Part shown: positions 61,521 through 64,000 of the stretch, piece after piece
Layout of the letters: the number at the start of each line of letters is the position of its first letter
Position numbering within the stretch: position 1 is the first letter of the stretch
From: Solirubrobacter deserti
GTDB lineage: Bacteria; Actinomycetota; Thermoleophilia; Solirubrobacterales; Solirubrobacteraceae
Direction: 5' to 3'
NCBI RefSeq assembly: GCF_027587175.1
Contig: NZ_JAPCID010000014.1
Coordinates: forward strand, 62,001-126,000
DNA length: 64,000 bases
Program-made: the position numbers and the translations under genes
Notes under the pieces: model-generated
The model's database searches: none
The model's input: only the letters and a program-made list of their open reading frames with translations
Told to the model about the DNA's origin: nothing

Positions 61521-63763
61521 ACATCTGGTCGTGGGTGCATGACGTCGAGCGCGAGCTGCGTGAGAGCGGCAACGAGCGGCTCGCGGAGCTGATCGACCGG
61601 CTGCCGGACGCGGCGCTCGACGACCAGAACGCCGAGGTCGAGGCGATCGTCCCCGAGGCGCTCGCCCTCGCGCGCTCGGCCGAGCTGCCGTGGGTGGAGA
61701 TCTTCATTCGCCACTGGCACCTGCAAGCCACCGGCGACGGGTTCGAGAAGGTGCCGTACGCGGTCGAGACGCTCGAGTTCAGCCACCGCGAGGAGCACCG
61801 CGCGTGCCCGCAGTCCGTGTGCACCGTCCAGGACCTCGCGCACGCCTACAGCGGCGCGGACGGCCCGGGCTACGCCGAGGAGCGGCTCGCGGTCGTCGAG
61901 GAGGCGCTGGAGCGCATCGACCCGTCGTGGGACTGCTTTCACTGCATGGTCGTGGAGAAGGTCAACGCGCTGTCGGATCTGGAGCGATACGAGGAGGCGC
62001 TGGAGGTCGCGCGTGAAGGGAGGGCTCGGGCGGCGGCCGCGGGCCGCGATTACGGCAACGCCGAGGACGACGTGACCACGCCGCTGCTGCGGTTGCGCCG
62101 CTTCCAGGAGGCGCTGGAGTCGGCGGCGCCGCGCCGCGACGAGCGCGACGACACGTTCGCACGCTGGCGGCAGATGGCGCGGACGGAGGCGCTGATCGGG
62201 CTCGGCCGGATCGACGACGCGCTCGCCGAGCTGGCCGATCCGGAGCCGGTGCTGCGCGAGCCGCGTTACCACCTCGGGTGGGCCCAGGACGTCGAGCGGC
62301 TCGTCCGGCGCGGGCGACTGACCAACGACTGGCGGCTCGGCGGGCTGCTGGAGCGGATGGTGGCAGCGCAGGTCGAGCGCGGTCGCGCGTGGGACGGCGT
62401 CCAGCTCGCGGCCATCCACGGGCGGCTGGCACTGTGGCGCGGGGCGACCGTCACGGCGCGGAAAGCGCTGGACGATATGCGCGCCCTGGCCGCGCGCCTG
62501 CGGTCCCCGGAGCGGGCCCACGCGTTCGTGCGCGCGCTGGAGGCCGGGCTGGAGCGCATGCGGGAGCGCGAGCCCGTGCTGCCCGAGTCGGCCGAGGCGT
62601 TTCTCGACGCGTGGCGCGCGGAGGAGCGCAGCGACCCGGAGCTCGACCTCGAGCGGCTGCACGCGGCGCGCCGGCGCTGGCCGGACGAGCTGCAGGTGGC
62701 CTGGGGGCTGCACTCGGCACTGGAGGCCGTGGGCCGGGAGGAGGACTCGCTCACGGTGCTGCGCGAGTTCGCGGACGCGCACGTGGAGGACGCCGACGCG
62801 CAGGCGATGCTCGCCCACACGCTGATCGACGCGGGCATGGTCGGCGAGGAGGTCGAGCGGCTCGCGGAGCGCCTGCGACCGCTGGACGAGCTGCACGCGG
62901 TGTGGCTGGAGGCGCGCGCGGCGTACCGGGAAGGTGAGATGGAGCGGGCGCGCGAGCGCGCGGAATGGATCGTGGAGCGCGATCAGGAGGCGCTCAACGC
63001 GCGCCGGATCGCCGCGCTGGCGTGCGAGCACCTGAAGGACTTCGAGGCGGCGCTCGTGCACTGCAACGGCGTCCTCGGGCACGCCGGCGAGGACCGCCTG
63101 GCGAGCGCCCACTGGGATCGGCTCGTCCCGGCGACCATCGTCGGCGACTGGGAGGCCGTGCGCGCCTCCGCCGCCGCGCTCGAGATCGACGTGCCCGGCG
63201 ACTCGGGGCCGATCGACGTCGACGCCGGCCTGATCCGCCTGCGGTTCGCGGCCGACGACTTCGTGATCGCGCTTCGCACCGGGCCCGTGAGCGCGCGGGT
63301 GCTCAACGTCGGCCTGCGCGACGAGCCCCAGCACGCGGGCGATCTCGTCGTCTTCGACGCCGAGCCGGTCGGCACGGCCGCCGAAGGCGAGCTCATCACG
63401 TTCCCGGTCGTCCACGTGGTCGCCGAGGGCCCGCGCCGCGCGTACCCGTTCGACGGCGTCGACCCGGGCGACGACGCCTGGAACGCCTTCGTCGACACGC
63501 TCCGCGAGGAGGGCTGGGTGATCGACGTCCGCTACCGCGAGCCCGAGTACCAGCTCGAGGTCGACGGCGAGCAGCGTCCGGGCATCTACGGCCACCTCGC
63601 GGTGCCCGACGACGTCGACGACGCCGCCGCCCACGCGCGGCTCGGCGAGCTCACGGCCGAGTGGGAAGGCCCGTTCACCTGGCTCCCGCTGGCCGAGGCG
63701 GCGGGTGACGACTCCGCGTCGGCACAGCAACGCGAGCACGCCGAGGCGCTGGCGCTGTACTGA
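61517..63763 (+). CDS. Large TPR-like helical repeat protein, partner of the Hsp90-like ATPase
   Basis: 748 residues from GTG 61517, overlapping the Hsp90-like stop (GTGA). Almost wholly helical pairs: LSDLERYEEALEVAREGRAR, LRLRRFQEALESAAPRRDER, ALIGLGRIDDALAELADPEP, WLEARAAYREGEMERARERA, HLKDFEAALVHCNGVLGHAG. From ~570 a different alpha/beta domain appears (DAGLIRLRFAADDFVIALRT, DLVVFDAEPVGTAAEGELIT). TPR domains bind Hsp90 tails in eukaryotes; here coupling suggests a dedicated co-chaperone. The C-terminal domain is of unknown type. Confidence 0.8.
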   Translation: MNIWSWVHDVERELRESGNERLAELIDRLPDAALDDQNAEVEAIVPEALALARSAELPWVEIFIRHWHLQATGDGFEKVPYAVETLEFSHREEHRACPQSVCTVQDLAHAYSGADGPGYAEERLAVVEEALERIDPSWDCFHCMVVEKVNALSDLERYEEALEVAREGRARAAAAGRDYGNAEDDVTTPLLRLRRFQEALESAAPRRDERDDTFARWRQMARTEALIGLGRIDDALAELADPEPVLREPRYHLGWAQDVERLVRRGRLTNDWRLGGLLERMVAAQVERGRAWDGVQLAAIHGRLALWRGATVTARKALDDMRALAARLRSPERAHAFVRALEAGLERMREREPVLPESAEAFLDAWRAEERSDPELDLERLHAARRRWPDELQVAWGLHSALEAVGREEDSLTVLREFADAHVEDADAQAMLAHTLIDAGMVGEEVERLAERLRPLDELHAVWLEARAAYREGEMERARERAEWIVERDQEALNARRIAALACEHLKDFEAALVHCNGVLGHAGEDRLASAHWDRLVPATIVGDWEAVRASAAALEIDVPGDSGPIDVDAGLIRLRFAADDFVIALRTGPVSARVLNVGLRDEPQHAGDLVVFDAEPVGTAAEGELITFPVVHVVAEGPRRAYPFDGVDPGDDAWNAFVDTLREEGWVIDVRYREPEYQLEVDGEQRPGIYGHLAVPDDVDDAAAHARLGELTAEWEGPFTWLPLAEAAGDDSASAQQREHAEALALY

Positions 63764-63771
63764 GAACGTTC

Positions 63772-63810
63772 GTGGAGGGTTTTGCACCGCAGCGGTGCGA
63801 AACCCTCCAC
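63772..63810. repeat. 39-bp near-perfect palindrome (terminator or dispersed element)
   Basis: Left arm GTGGAGGGTTTTGCACCGC (63772-63790) and right arm 63792-63810 are complementary at all but one position, which still pairs as G-U in RNA. It begins 9 nt after the TPR gene stop and lies between convergent genes. No T-run, so it may work as a bidirectional stem terminator or be a palindromic repeat element like that at 14825. Confidence 0.78.
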
Positions 63811-63850
63811 GCGCCGCGAAGAGGCGGCGGGCGGCGACGCGTGGGCGGCG

Positions 63851-64000
63851 CTACTCGTCTTCGCCGGCGGCCGGCGAGGCGGCGGCGGGCGCGTCCTGCG
63901 TCGCCGGCGGCGTGGCGGCCGGCGCTTCGATCTGGACCTCGGGCGTCGGCGTCGGGGCCGGCGGGGCCTCCGGGGCCGCGACCTGCTCGGGCGTCTCGAC
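63851..64000 (-). CDS. C-terminal end of a Pro/Ala/Glu-rich protein, continues beyond window
   Basis: The last 49 codons before TAG (63851-63853) read VETPEQVAAPEAPPAPTPTP, then EVQIEAPAATPPATQDAPAA and ASPAAGEDE. An acidic Pro/Ala tail of this sort often ends ribosomal or membrane proteins in high-GC organisms. Nothing upstream is visible, so function is unknown. Confidence 0.6.
   Translation of the reverse strand, partial: VETPEQVAAPEAPPAPTPTPEVQIEAPAATPPATQDAPAAASPAAGEDE

Noticed and set aside
60992-63787. 931-codon minus-strand frame opposite the TPR-like gene
   Set aside because: Low-complexity shadow. The plus frame shows regular helical repeats and a coupled GTG start.

Overview
The window is high-GC DNA packed with short intergenic gaps and frequent GTG/TTG starts. 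Gene content points to an actinobacterium of the Thermoleophilia type, Solirubrobacter-like. Support is the ESX-like type VII secretion (T7SS) genes, the mfd - foldase lipoprotein - mazG - eno - ftsB-like order, DUF4235, PknB-type kinase, PadR/PucR/LacI/TetR regulators, and a csrA gene, which is unusual for most Actinobacteria. The genus is an inference; no rRNA gene is present.

Region 1 (1-13.4 kb) is a T7SS-like locus. A three-ATPase EssC/EccC motor carries fused ubiquitin-like and FHA domains and is translationally coupled to a membrane Ser/Thr kinase. Around it lie four small WXG100-like proteins with an aromatic-x-GPAA turn, two multidomain peptidoglycan hydrolases, a glycine-rich repeat protein, an LpqN-like protein and two proteins that may be EspG-like. 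Three of the larger proteins share an ~85-residue helical module that could be a secretion tag.

Region 2 (13.4-21.1 kb) holds a PucR regulator, a 338-bp gap with a perfect 18-bp inverted repeat, a LacI regulator divergent from a secreted six-hairpin glycosidase with a palindromic operator between them, an MTA phosphorylase-like enzyme and a secreted SpoIVB-type peptidase.

Region 3 (21.1-36.2 kb) has tRNA-Gln(TTG), glmU-prs, small membrane and hypothetical proteins, an RTX-repeat protein, a secreted GH2 enzyme, the rplY/ctc-pth pair, an ECF sigma operon ending in a SurA-like lipoprotein, a methyltransferase, a secreted GDPD enzyme, and a pnuC-nadR NAD salvage operon. Three genes here, including pth, have no canonical start codon and appear to begin with CTG.

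Region 4 (36.2-49.5 kb) is core metabolism and cell biology: mfd, a second SurA-like lipoprotein, mazG, eno, an FtsB/DivIC-like protein, csrA, an ACT-malic enzyme, a DUF2090 aldolase-like protein, a carboxylate-amine ligase and a zinc-ribbon rhomboid homologue that lacks its catalytic serine.

Region 5 (49.5-64 kb) holds an ABC exporter with a PadR repressor and a clear operator, a large secreted sugar-dehydrogenase-like protein, selD-tetR, a five-gene run of small proteins with a metallo-hydrolase and a CsaA-like protein, and an Hsp90-like ATPase coupled to a TPR-like partner. The C-terminal module of the dehydrogenase is repeated on the GDPD protein 20 kb away. In both places its DNA end also encodes the last residues and stop of the convergent neighbour.
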